From: Sphingomonas endophytica | GTDB lineage: Bacteria > Pseudomonadota > Alphaproteobacteria > Sphingomonadales > Sphingomonadaceae | Length of the DNA: 64,000 nucleotides | Direction: 5' to 3' | NCBI RefSeq assembly: GCF_014199415.1 | Contig: NZ_JACIJN010000010.1 | Coordinates: forward strand, 1-64,000 | In this document: positions 40,313 to 48,147 of the stretch, piece by piece | How positions within the stretch are numbered: position 1 is the first letter of the stretch | How the letters are laid out: each line of letters opens with the position of its first letter | Program-made: the position numbers and the translations under genes | Notes under the pieces: model-generated | Database searches by the model: none | Told to the model about the DNA's origin: nothing | Seen by the model: only the letters and a program-made list of their open reading frames with translations

Positions 40313-40502
40313 CGCATCGTCTCCTCTACGCCGACCAACGGACCGGATCGTGCGGCCGTTCCCGCGATCCGTGAGGGATCGGTAAGGTTGGATGACGGCA
40401 ACTTGCTTCGCGACGCGCGTAATGACGGATGGGAGCTGACGACGGTTTTCCTTCATCGTCCGACATTGATCCGAGGCCGCGCCTTTTGCGACGGAAGCAA
40501 GA

Positions 40503-40532
40503 AGCGGGATGCCGGATCAAGTCCGGGACGAC
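40503..40532. repeat. Single-palindrome repeat (family B)
   Basis: The segment gcgggatgccggatcaagtc followed by cgggacgacg is the right half of the paired family B element seen at 23984 and 46411. It sits 32 bases beyond the end of the minus-strand SDR gene. Confidence 0.6.
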
Positions 40533-40563
40533 GAAAAGAAAGCTGATGGGGGCGGGCCGCCGC

Positions 40564-41352
40564 CTAGCCGTCGATGCTGCCGCCCAGCGCGGCGTGGACG
40601 AGGCCGCCGTCGACCGCGATCGTCTCGCCGACGACATAATCCCCCGCACGGCTGGCGAGATAGATGGCGGTGCCGGCCATGTCCTCGTCGGTGCCGATGC
40701 GCCGCGCCGGGATCGCCTTCGCCACCGCCTCGCCATGGTCGCGCGCGGCGCGGTTCATTTCGCTGGCGAACGCGCCGGGAGCGATCGAGGTGACGTTGAT
40801 GCCGTCACGGATCAGCCGCGCGGCCAGTCGCTTGGTCAGATAGATCAGCGCCGATTTCGAGGCGTGATAGCTGTACGTCTCCCACGGGTTGAGCCGCAGA
40901 CCGTCGACCGAAGTAATGTTGATGACCTTGGCGGGACGGTGCGCGCTTGCGCCGGCCTTGAGCAGCGGGTGGAGCGCCTGCGTCAGGAAGAACGGCGATT
41001 TGACGTTGAGATCCATCACCTTGTCCCAGCCCGCTTCCGGAAAGTCCTCGAAGGCAACACCCCAGGCCGCGCCGGCATTGTTGACGAGGATGTCGAGCCG
41101 TTCCTCGCGCTCCGCCAGCGCGGCCGCGAGCGCGCGACAGCCATCGACGGTCGAGACGTCCTGCGGGAGCGCGATGCAATTCTCGCCGAGTTCGGTGGCG
41201 GTCTCGGCGCATGCATCGGCCTTGCGGCTGGAGACGTAGACGCGCGCGCCCTGCGCGACGAAGCCGGCGGCGATCATCCTGCCGATCCCGCGGCTGCCGC
41301 CGGTGACCAGCGCGACGCGGCCGTCGAGCCGGAACAGCTTGCCGATGTCCAT
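40564..41352 (-). CDS. SDR family oxidoreductase
   Basis: This 262-residue classical short-chain dehydrogenase has the cofactor motif TGGSRGIG (17-24), NNAG, the catalytic Ser in INITSVDG and YSYHASKSA with the YxxxK pair. SSRKAD after the second strand suggests NADP preference. I preferred ATG 41352 over ATG 41358 because of its spacing from GGAG. It lies 14 bases after the acyl-CoA dehydrogenase gene, so the two are probably one operon acting on a fatty acyl or hydroxyacyl compound; the substrate is not predictable. Confidence 0.88.
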   Translation of the reverse strand: MDIGKLFRLDGRVALVTGGSRGIGRMIAAGFVAQGARVYVSSRKADACAETATELGENCIALPQDVSTVDGCRALAAALAEREERLDILVNNAGAAWGVAFEDFPEAGWDKVMDLNVKSPFFLTQALHPLLKAGASAHRPAKVINITSVDGLRLNPWETYSYHASKSALIYLTKRLAARLIRDGINVTSIAPGAFASEMNRAARDHGEAVAKAIPARRIGTDEDMAGTAIYLASRAGDYVVGETIAVDGGLVHAALGGSIDG

Positions 41353-41366
41353 GTGCATCCTCTCCC

Positions 41367-42512
41367 TTATCCGCCGCGCTTCAGCGTCTCGCGTGCGATG
41401 ATCAATTGCTGGATCTGGCTGGTGCCTTCGTAGATGCGGAACAGCCGCACGTCGCGGTACAGCCGCTCGACCCCGTAATCGGCGATATAGCCCGCCCCGC
41501 CGAGGATCTGCACCGCGCGGTCGGCGACGCGGCCGACCATCTCGCTGGCATAGTATTTGGCAGCGGCGCTCTCGAGGATCACGTCGTCGCCGGCGTCCTT
41601 CTTCGCGGCGGTGTCGAGCACCAGCGCGCGCGCGGCGAGCGCCTCGGTCTTCGAATCGGCGATCATCGCCTGGACGAGCTGATGCTCGGCGATCGGCTTG
41701 CCGAACTGGCGGCGGCCGGCGGCATAGCCGACCGCGTCGGCGATCAGCCGCTCGGCGACCCCGACGCACACCGCGGCGATGTGCAACCGCCCGCGATCGA
41801 GCACCTGCATCGCGATGCGGAAACCGTCGCCCTCCGCGCCCAGCCGGTTGGCGACCGGAACGGGCACGTCGTCGAACATGACGTCGGCGACCCTGGCGCC
41901 CTTCTGCCCCATCTTCTTCTCGGGCGCGCCGACCGTCACGCCGGGCAGGTCGCGCGGTACGAGGAACGCCGAGACGCCGCGCCCGCCTTTTTCCTCGCCG
42001 GTCCGCGCCATGACCGTGAACAGGTCGGCGCGGTCGGCATTGGTGATATAGCGCTTGGTGCCGCTGAGCCGATAGACGTCGCCGTCGCGCACCGCGCGGG
42101 TCGCGACGCTGCCTGAATCGCTTCCGACATCGGGTTCGGTGAGCGCGAAGCTGGTGATGATCGCGCCGCTGGCGATAAGCGGCAGCCACGCGGCTTTCTG
42201 TTCGGGGCTTCCGGCGATCACCAGCCCCTGGCTGCCGATCCCGACGTTGGTGCCGAACGCGGAACGGAACGCCGGGGTGGTGCGCCCGAGTTCGATCGCG
42301 ACCCGCGCCTCTTCGCCCATCGTCAGGCCGAGGCCGCCGTATTCGGGACCGATCGACAGGCCGAACAGCCCGAGGTCGCGCATCTCGGCGATCAGCGCAT
42401 CGGGGACCGCGTCATCGGCCTCGACCTGCGCCTCCAGCGGGCGAAGCCGCTCGGCGACGAAGCGGCGCACCGTGCCGATCAGCGCATCGAAGGTCTCGGT
42501 ATCAAGCGCCAT
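41367..42512 (-). CDS. Acyl-CoA dehydrogenase
   Basis: This 381-residue enzyme has the complete ACAD layout: FALTEPDVGSDSGSVATRAV, KRYITNADRADLFTVMART, DRGRLHIAAVCVG, and near the end QILGGAGYIADYGVERLYRD and RIYEGTSQIQ, where the Glu of YEGT is the expected base. It oxidises an acyl-CoA with FAD and passes electrons to ETF. The frame is open 120 bases upstream of ATG 42512, but that extension shows no ACAD features. It is co-directional with the SDR gene. The chain-length class is not clear. Confidence 0.92.
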   Translation of the reverse strand: MALDTETFDALIGTVRRFVAERLRPLEAQVEADDAVPDALIAEMRDLGLFGLSIGPEYGGLGLTMGEEARVAIELGRTTPAFRSAFGTNVGIGSQGLVIAGSPEQKAAWLPLIASGAIITSFALTEPDVGSDSGSVATRAVRDGDVYRLSGTKRYITNADRADLFTVMARTGEEKGGRGVSAFLVPRDLPGVTVGAPEKKMGQKGARVADVMFDDVPVPVANRLGAEGDGFRIAMQVLDRGRLHIAAVCVGVAERLIADAVGYAAGRRQFGKPIAEHQLVQAMIADSKTEALAARALVLDTAAKKDAGDDVILESAAAKYYASEMVGRVADRAVQILGGAGYIADYGVERLYRDVRLFRIYEGTSQIQQLIIARETLKRGG

Positions 42513-42870
42513 GGTGACAGCCTCATCCTCTCCGCCGGCCGGCCTCGGCTTAGGTGCCGAACCGCGCGCCGGCAAGCGACAACAGTACCTGTCGTTCGAA
42601 AGGTACGGCAACGCCTTGAAAGCGCCGCCCATACTGCAAGACCGAAAAGCCGGTGGCAGCGCGAATCGAATCGCTGGAGGGGCTGCCGCAAGGTCGATTT
42701 TAACGCGCCGGTAACACTCAAGGTCAGCATCGTTGACGTGGTTCGAGCGGCCCGGCTCGGTTCGTCGCCAGTCATATACGGTTCATCCGAAAAGGTTCCC
42801 GCGGCGTTTGGCGATCCGGATTTTACTGGTTAGCCGACCTTCATCAGTCCTGTTGACCGGGGGGTCGCCC
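42513..42870. other. Intergenic region between the ACAD and CHAP genes
   Basis: This 358-base divergent gap holds the promoters of both neighbours. Apart from the dyad at 42585-42606 I see no RNA gene or repeat. A TTG-initiated frame at 42733 runs into the CHAP gene but adds 46 residues without signal-peptide character, so it is treated as non-coding. Confidence 0.45.
42585..42606. promoter_or_regulatory. Candidate operator upstream of the acyl-CoA dehydrogenase
   Basis: GTACCT (42585-42590) and AGGTAC (42601-42606) form an exact inverted repeat with a 10-base spacer, 73 bases before the ACAD start codon. The size and symmetry suit a dimeric regulator of the TetR or MerR class, which often control acyl-CoA genes. 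No regulator gene is adjacent. Confidence 0.4.
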
Positions 42871-43422
42871 GTGAACGTCAAGGTATGGACAGCGCGTTGT
42901 GCGCTGGTGGTTTCGTGCGTCCTGATGACGACTGCGCCGGCGCAGGCGCGTTATCTGCAATGCGTGCCCTTCGCGCGTGAGGTGTCGGGGATCGACATCC
43001 ATGGCAATGCCAACACCTGGTGGGGCCAGGCCGAGGGTCGCTACGACCGCGGCACCGCGCCGCAGATCGGTGCGGTGATGGCGTTCAAGTCGACCCGCGC
43101 GATGCCGATCGGGCATGTGGCGATGGTCAGCAAGATCGTCAGCGACCGCGAGGTGCTGCTGACCCACGCCAATTGGTCGCGTCGCGGCGGCATCGAGCGC
43201 GACGTGCGCGCAGTCGACGTGTCGGCAGCGGGTGACTGGAGCGAAGTGCGGGTCTGGTTCGCCGGGGCGGGCGATCTCGGCACCAGCACTTATCCGCTGG
43301 CCGGGTTCATCTATGCCGACAAGGCGCCGGCGACGGTCGAGAGTGACGCGGCGCTGCCGCCGCTGACGATCGCGACCTCGGCGGTGGCGCCGGTGGGTGG
43401 TGCGCTCCCCGCCGAACGCTGA
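42871..43422 (+). CDS. Secreted CHAP-domain amidase/peptidase
   Basis: From GTG 42871 the product is 183 residues, with a signal peptide (WTARCALVVSCVLMTTAPAQA). The CHAP domain shows Cys31 in LQCVPFAREVSG, the NANTWWGQAEGRYDRG segment, PQIGAVMAF, His82 in IGHVAMVSKIV and THANWS, giving the Cys-His-Asn triad. Such domains cut peptidoglycan amide or peptide bonds. The domain is followed by a short Ala/Pro tail. It is a single gene convergent with msrB. Confidence 0.87.
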   Translation: MNVKVWTARCALVVSCVLMTTAPAQARYLQCVPFAREVSGIDIHGNANTWWGQAEGRYDRGTAPQIGAVMAFKSTRAMPIGHVAMVSKIVSDREVLLTHANWSRRGGIERDVRAVDVSAAGDWSEVRVWFAGAGDLGTSTYPLAGFIYADKAPATVESDAALPPLTIATSAVAPVGGALPAER

Positions 43423-43429
43423 GCTCGCG

Positions 43430-43927
43430 TCAGGCGGGGCGGAAGAGCATCGCCACGCCGTTCATGCAATAACGCTTGCCGGTCGGTCGCGGCCCGTCGT
43501 CGAAGACATGGCCGAGATGCCCGCCGCAGCGGCTGCAATGTACCTCGGTGCGCACCATGCCCAGCGTGGAATCTTGATGATAGCCGACGGCGCGCGGCAG
43601 CGGCGCGTAGAAGCTCGGCCAGCCAGTGCCGCTCTCGAACTTGGTTTTCGACGAGAACAGCGGCTGGGTGCAGCCCTTGCAAGCGAAGGTGCCGCCGCGG
43701 TGCTCGCCATTGAGCGGGCTGCTGTACGGGCGTTCGGTCCCCTCGCGGCGCAGCACGTCGAACGCGGCGGGGCCGAGCTGCGACCGCCATTGCGCGTCGG
43801 TGCGCGTTACCGGGAAGCGTTCCGCCGCCTCCGCGGTCCGCGATCCGCAGGCGAGCAACGTGGTGGCGAGTACGCTGCCGCCGGCAACGGCGAGAAAGCG
43901 GCGACGGTCGAAAGCTGCATCGGTCAT
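43430..43927 (-). CDS. msrB: Peptide-methionine (R)-S-oxide reductase, Tat lipoprotein form
   Basis: This 165-residue MsrB has zinc ligands Cys83 and Cys86 (FACKGCTQPL), Cys131 and Cys134 (HCSRCGGHLGH), and catalytic Cys154 in KRYCMNGVAM. It repairs methionine-R-sulfoxide. Unusually, it begins with a twin-arginine signal (DRRRFLAVAGGSVLATTLLAC) whose end fits a lipobox with Cys27, so the mature enzyme should be folded, exported by Tat and possibly lipid-anchored in the periplasm. That location suits repair of oxidised envelope proteins. It is convergent with the CHAP gene, 7 bases apart. Confidence 0.92.
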   Translation of the reverse strand: MTDAAFDRRRFLAVAGGSVLATTLLACGSRTAEAAERFPVTRTDAQWRSQLGPAAFDVLRREGTERPYSSPLNGEHRGGTFACKGCTQPLFSSKTKFESGTGWPSFYAPLPRAVGYHQDSTLGMVRTEVHCSRCGGHLGHVFDDGPRPTGKRYCMNGVAMLFRPA

Positions 43928-44072
43928 GCGCGGAATATGGTGACGATCGCGCGCTCCGCCAGCGTGCGACCGTGTGCCGTGGCAGCTTTGTCGTCGTGAG
44001 CTAACAGGAACTTTCGGCCGCCCGGCCGGGCGATGGTTGGCCGCATCGTCGCGTGCGTGCTACGGCGCACGG

Positions 44073-45329
44073 ATGTCAGACGATCCCACGACCCTGATTG
44101 CGACGCTCGCCCGGCGCGCGCGCGACGCCGCCCGGCAGCTCGCCGGCATGAGCGACGCGCAAAAGGCCGGCGCGCTGAGATCGGTGGCGGCGGCGCTGCG
44201 GCACTCCGGCCCGGCGATCCTCGCCGCCAACGCGCTCGACGTGGCGCGCGGGAAGGATAACGGGCTGTCGGAGGCGCTGCTCGACCGGCTGCGGCTCGAC
44301 GACGCGCGGCTCGAGGGCATTGCCGCGGCGGTGGCGACCGTCGCCGACCTCGACGATCCGGTCGGGCAGGTGATCGACGCGCGCGAGCGCCCTAACGGGC
44401 TGGCGCTCAGCCGCGTGCGGGTGCCGATCGGCGTGATCGGGATCATCTACGAGAGCCGCCCCAACGTCACCGCCGACGCCGCGGCGCTGTGCGTGCGCTC
44501 CGGCAACGCGGTGATCCTGCGCGGCGGCTCGGAGGCGGTGGAGAGCAATCGCGCGCTCCATGCTGCCTTTGCTTACGGCCTGGCCGAGGCGGGGGCGCCG
44601 GTCGCGGCGGTGCAGCTCGTTCCGACGATCGATCGGACGGCGGTCGGCGCGATGCTGGCCGCTGCCGGAGCGATCGACCTCATCATCCCGCGCGGCGGGC
44701 GCAGTCTGGTCGAGCGGGTGCAGAACGAGGCGCGCGTGCCGGTGCTCGCGCATCTCGACGGGATCAACCACGTCTTCGTCCACCGCTCCGCCGACGCCGC
44801 GATGGCGACGCGGATCGTGCTCGACGCCAAGCTGCGCCGCACCGGGATTTGCGGGGCGATGGAGACGTTGCTGATCGATCGCGACTGGCCGCACGCCGCC
44901 GCGCTCATCGCCGCGCTCGCCGACCGCGGCTGTGCGGTGCGCGGCGACGATGCGGCGTGCGCGCTGGTCCCGTCGATCGCGGCCGCCGCCCCGGACGATT
45001 GGGATACCGAATATCTCGATGCGATCGCGTCGGTCGCGATCGTCGATGGGCTCGACGGGGCGCTGGCGCATATCGCGGCGCACGGCTCGCACCACACCGA
45101 TGCGATCGTCGCCGCGGACGAAGCGGTCGCCGAGCGGTTCCTGCGCGAGGTCGATTCGGCGATCGTGCTGTGGAACGCCTCGACGCAATTCGCCGACGGC
45201 GGCGAGTTCGGGCTGGGAGCCGAGATCGGGATCGCGACCGGGCGGCTCCACGCGCGCGGGCCGGTCGCGCTCGAAGGGCTGACCACCTATAAGTGGCTGG
45301 GGCGCGGCAGCGGGCAGATCCGCGGTTGA
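44073..45329 (+). CDS. proA: Gamma-glutamyl phosphate reductase
   Basis: ProA (418 residues) has VPIGVIGIIYESRPNVTADA, LIIPRGGRSLVERVQ, HLDGINHVFVH, the catalytic Cys in RTGICGAMETLLID and NASTQFADGGEFGLGAEIGI. It makes glutamate-5-semialdehyde in proline synthesis. An upstream in-frame ATG would add 33 residues unlike the family, so ATG 44073 was chosen. nadD begins inside its stop codon. proB is not in the window. Confidence 0.96.
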   Translation: MSDDPTTLIATLARRARDAARQLAGMSDAQKAGALRSVAAALRHSGPAILAANALDVARGKDNGLSEALLDRLRLDDARLEGIAAAVATVADLDDPVGQVIDARERPNGLALSRVRVPIGVIGIIYESRPNVTADAAALCVRSGNAVILRGGSEAVESNRALHAAFAYGLAEAGAPVAAVQLVPTIDRTAVGAMLAAAGAIDLIIPRGGRSLVERVQNEARVPVLAHLDGINHVFVHRSADAAMATRIVLDAKLRRTGICGAMETLLIDRDWPHAAALIAALADRGCAVRGDDAACALVPSIAAAAPDDWDTEYLDAIASVAIVDGLDGALAHIAAHGSHHTDAIVAADEAVAERFLREVDSAIVLWNASTQFADGGEFGLGAEIGIATGRLHARGPVALEGLTTYKWLGRGSGQIRG

Positions 45330-45973
45330 CGATCCGCCGCATCGGGCTTCTGGGCGGGTCGTTCAATCCCGCGCATCGCGGCCATCGCCATGTCACGCTG
45401 GAGGCGATCCGGCTGCTCGGGCTCGACGAGGCATGGTGGCTGGTGTCGCCGGGCAATCCGCTCAAGCCGCGCGCCGGGATGGCACCGCTCGCCGCGCGGC
45501 TCGCCGCGGCGCGTGCGATGGCGCGGCGCGCACCGATCCGCGCGACCGATCTGGAGGCGCGGCTGCGGACGCGCTACACCGTCGACACGCTGCGGCGGAT
45601 CGTGCGCCGCTATCCGCGCCATCGCTTCATCTGGATCATGGGCGCGGACAATCTTGCGCAATTTCATCAATGGCGACAGTGGCGGACGATCGCACGCACG
45701 ATGCCGATTGCGGTCCTGACGCGTCCGGGCTATGATGACGATGCTCTCGCGGCTCCCGCGATGGGCTGGCTGCGGCGCTATCGGCGGCCCGCGCGCCAGG
45801 CGACGAACTGGGCCGAGTGGAGTGTGCCAGCCCTGGTGCTGCTGCGGTTCCGCCCCGACCGGACATCCGCGACGCAATTGCGCGCCGTCGATCCGGACTG
45901 GCATGTTCGCTTCGCCGATCCGATATCTGTGACCACGACCCCCGCCGCGTCGACGCGGCAACCCCAGGAGTAA
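45326..45973 (+). CDS. nadD: Nicotinate-nucleotide adenylyltransferase
   Basis: This 215-residue enzyme has the nucleotidyltransferase motif GLLGGSFNPAHRGHRHVTLE, followed by DEAWWLVSPGNPLK, YTVDTLRRIV and WIMGADNLAQFHQW. It joins nicotinate mononucleotide and ATP in NAD synthesis. The C-terminal ISSTxIR-type block is represented by RTSATQLRA. Translation starts at TTG 45326, overlapping the proA stop (TTGA); no ATG or GTG would preserve the GGSFNP N-terminus. rsfS follows after 2 bases. Confidence 0.95.
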   Translation: MTIRRIGLLGGSFNPAHRGHRHVTLEAIRLLGLDEAWWLVSPGNPLKPRAGMAPLAARLAAARAMARRAPIRATDLEARLRTRYTVDTLRRIVRRYPRHRFIWIMGADNLAQFHQWRQWRTIARTMPIAVLTRPGYDDDALAAPAMGWLRRYRRPARQATNWAEWSVPALVLLRFRPDRTSATQLRAVDPDWHVRFADPISVTTTPAASTRQPQE

Positions 45974-45975
45974 CC

Positions 45976-46368
45976 TTGCCCGCCATCGAACCCGCCCGCC
46001 GCTCGCCCGATTCTACGGATGTCGAGGCGCTGCATCGTCTGGTCCTGCAATCGCTGGACGACGATCAGGCGGTGGACACGATCTCGATCCCGCTCGCGGG
46101 CAAGTCGTCGATCGCCGATTACATGGTCATCGCCAGCGGGCGATCGACCCGGCAGGTCGCGTCGATGGCGCAGAAGCTGTCGGAGCGGATCAAGGGCGAA
46201 ACCGGCCGCCCGGCGCGGATCGAGGGGCTGCCCAATGCCGATTGGGTGCTGATCGACGGGGGCGACGTGATCGTCCACCTGTTCCGTCCCGAGGTGCGCA
46301 GCTTCTACAATCTCGAGCGGATGTGGTCGTTCGGCGACGCGCCTGCGCCGGTCGTCGCGCCGAACTGA
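45976..46368 (+). CDS. rsfS: Ribosome silencing factor RsfS
   Basis: This 130-residue DUF143 protein has LQSLDDDQAVDTISIPLAGK, ADYMVIASGRSTRQVASMA, GLPNADWVLIDGGDVIVHLF and FYNLERMW. It binds uL14 on the 50S subunit and blocks subunit joining in stationary phase. It starts at TTG 45976 with AGGAG 5 bases upstream; the longer frame reaching back into nadD is ignored. The nadD-rsfS-rlmH order is conserved in many bacteria. Confidence 0.95.
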   Translation: MPAIEPARRSPDSTDVEALHRLVLQSLDDDQAVDTISIPLAGKSSIADYMVIASGRSTRQVASMAQKLSERIKGETGRPARIEGLPNADWVLIDGGDVIVHLFRPEVRSFYNLERMWSFGDAPAPVVAPN

Positions 46369-46410
46369 GGCGTGATCCGCGTTCGGCAAGATTTCGCGGG
46401 CTTGCTTTGT

Positions 46411-46494
46411 CGTCGTCCCGGACTTGATCCGGATCCCGCTTCCAACCCTCATCACCAGGAAGCAGCGGGGCCCCGGATGAAGTCCGGGGCGACG
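46411..46494. repeat. Paired palindromic repeat, family B
   Basis: The left part cgtcgtcccggacttgatcc and the right part ggatgaagtccggggcgacg are near-complementary; inner arms cgcttcc/ggaagc add pairing. It lies between rsfS and rlmH, which are otherwise adjacent in other genomes, so the element has separated two linked genes by about 180 bases. Confidence 0.83.
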
Positions 46495-46549
46495 TTGGTA
46501 TGAGGGCTGGGGCGGTGCTCGGTTCGGCCCACTCCCATAGCGAGCGCCT

Positions 46550-46972
46550 ATGCTGCTGCACATCGTCGCGCGGGGCCGGATCGGGCGGTCGCCCGAGGCC
46601 GAGCTGGTCGATCGCTATCTCAAGCGGATCGTGTGGCCGACGCGGATCAGCGAGCTGCCCGATCGTGGCGGGCGCGAGCCTGACCGCCCCACGCAGGGCC
46701 GCCGCATCCTGCTCGACGAGAAGGGCGAGGTGCTCGGCTCGACCGCCTTTGCCGAGCGGATCGGGCGGTGGCGCGACGATGGCGTGCGCGAGGCGCGCTT
46801 TCTGATCGGGGCGGCGGACGGCTTCTCCGACGCCGAGCGCGGCGAGGCCGATATGCTGCTGTCATTCGGCCGTGCGACCTGGCCGCATCTGCTCGCGCGC
46901 GCGATGCTCGCCGAGCAATTGTTCCGCGCGACCAGCATCCTGGCGAATCACCCTTATCATCGCGAAGGATGA
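46550..46972 (+). CDS. rlmH: 23S rRNA (pseudouridine1915-N3)-methyltransferase RlmH
   Basis: This 140-residue SPOUT methyltransferase has RGRIGRSPEAELVDRYLKRI, ILLDEKGEVLGSTAFAERI, RFLIGAADGFSD (SAM-binding knot) and the C-terminal ATWPHLLARAMLAEQLFRAT with ANHPYHRE. It methylates the pseudouridine at position 1915 of 23S rRNA in the intact ribosome. The stop overlaps the start of the EnvC-like gene by 3 bases. Confidence 0.96.
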   Translation: MLLHIVARGRIGRSPEAELVDRYLKRIVWPTRISELPDRGGREPDRPTQGRRILLDEKGEVLGSTAFAERIGRWRDDGVREARFLIGAADGFSDAERGEADMLLSFGRATWPHLLARAMLAEQLFRATSILANHPYHREG

Positions 46973-48042
46973 TGCGACGACGCTGGACATGGGCGGCGGC
47001 CGCGGCGCTCGCGACGGTCGGCGGCGCGGCACTGGCGGTGGCGCAGCCCGGCGCGGACGCGAAACGCCGCGCGCAACGGCTGGAGGAACGTGCCGATACG
47101 ATCGCCGACCCGGCCCGCCGTGCGCCATTGCGCGAGGCAGCGGTCGCGGCGCGGGTGACGGCGGCCGAGGCCGATCTCGCCGCGCTGCAGGCGCAGGCGG
47201 CGGTCATCGAGCGGCGGCTGGCGACGCAACGCGCGCTGCTCGCCGCCCGCGAGGCGCCGGTCGCGCGATTGCTGGCGACGCTGACCGCGCTGGCGCGCCG
47301 CCCGGCGATCGTGACGCTCGCGCAACCCGGCAGCGTCGCCGACCTCGTCCATGCGCGCGCGATCTCGGCGGCGATCCTGCCGGTGCTGCGCGCGCGTTCG
47401 GAGGATCTGCGCCGCGCGGTCGCGCATGGCCGGGTGATGCAGGCGAGTGCGGCGGCGGCGCAGCGACGGCTGCGTGCCGCGCGTGCCCGGCTGGTCGAGG
47501 CGCGCGAGCAGCTCGCGGCGGTGACCGGCGGCGACGACGAACGCGCGCTGGCAATGGAGGAGGCGGTGCGCGACACCGCCGAGCGGCTGACGACACTGGG
47601 CAGCGAGCAGGCGGTGCTCGCGGATCTGATGGCGCTGCCCTTGCCGACGGTGCCGCGCGGGCGCGCGGCGGCGCCGACCCGGGCCTATCGGCTGCCGGTC
47701 GAGGGGCGGCTGGTGACGGGATTGGGCGAGATGTCGGGCAATGGCGTCCGCGCGCGCGGGCTGACGCTGGCGGTGCCCGCCGCGGCGGCGATCGTCGCGC
47801 CGGCCGGCGGACGCGTGCGCTTTGCCGGGCCGTTCCGCAGTTTCGGGCGGATCGTGATCGTCGATCATGGCGCGGGCTGGACGTCGTTGATCGCCGGGCT
47901 CGGCACCGTAGCGGTCGAGAGCGGGGCGAGCATCGCGGCGGGCGCGCCGCTCGGCACCGCCCCGCGGGTCGACGGCGCGCGCGTCACGGTCGAATTGCGG
48001 CGGCAGGGGCGTCCGGTCGACATCGCGCAGCTCGTCGGGTGA
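46969..48042 (+). CDS. EnvC-like murein hydrolase activator (degenerate M23)
   Basis: This 357-residue exported protein has an N-terminal signal (WTWAAAAALATVGGAALAVA), a long Ala/Arg-rich coiled coil (about 40-210) and a C-terminal LytM domain. In the LytM domain the zinc ligands of active M23 peptidases are missing: the His-x3-Asp site reads GVRARGLTL and the second His motif reads HGAGWTSLIAGL. This is typical of EnvC/NlpD-type proteins that activate amidases at the septum. Two ATGs (46969 and 46972) are equally usable. ctpA follows, as in many alphaproteobacteria. Confidence 0.88.
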   Translation: MMRRRWTWAAAAALATVGGAALAVAQPGADAKRRAQRLEERADTIADPARRAPLREAAVAARVTAAEADLAALQAQAAVIERRLATQRALLAAREAPVARLLATLTALARRPAIVTLAQPGSVADLVHARAISAAILPVLRARSEDLRRAVAHGRVMQASAAAAQRRLRAARARLVEAREQLAAVTGGDDERALAMEEAVRDTAERLTTLGSEQAVLADLMALPLPTVPRGRAAAPTRAYRLPVEGRLVTGLGEMSGNGVRARGLTLAVPAAAAIVAPAGGRVRFAGPFRSFGRIVIVDHGAGWTSLIAGLGTVAVESGASIAAGAPLGTAPRVDGARVTVELRRQGRPVDIAQLVG

Positions 48043-48147
48043 GCGCCGCGTCGCTCAGCCGCCATTCAGCCGCGCAGGCGCTTTGATCGTCCCGGCAATT
48101 CCGCTACACCACGGGATCGTCCATCCGCAGGAACAGTTTCGCCCGTC

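Noticed and set aside
46969..48042. Active M23 endopeptidase
   Set aside because: The zinc-binding His and Asp positions of the LytM domain are replaced, so only an activator role fits.
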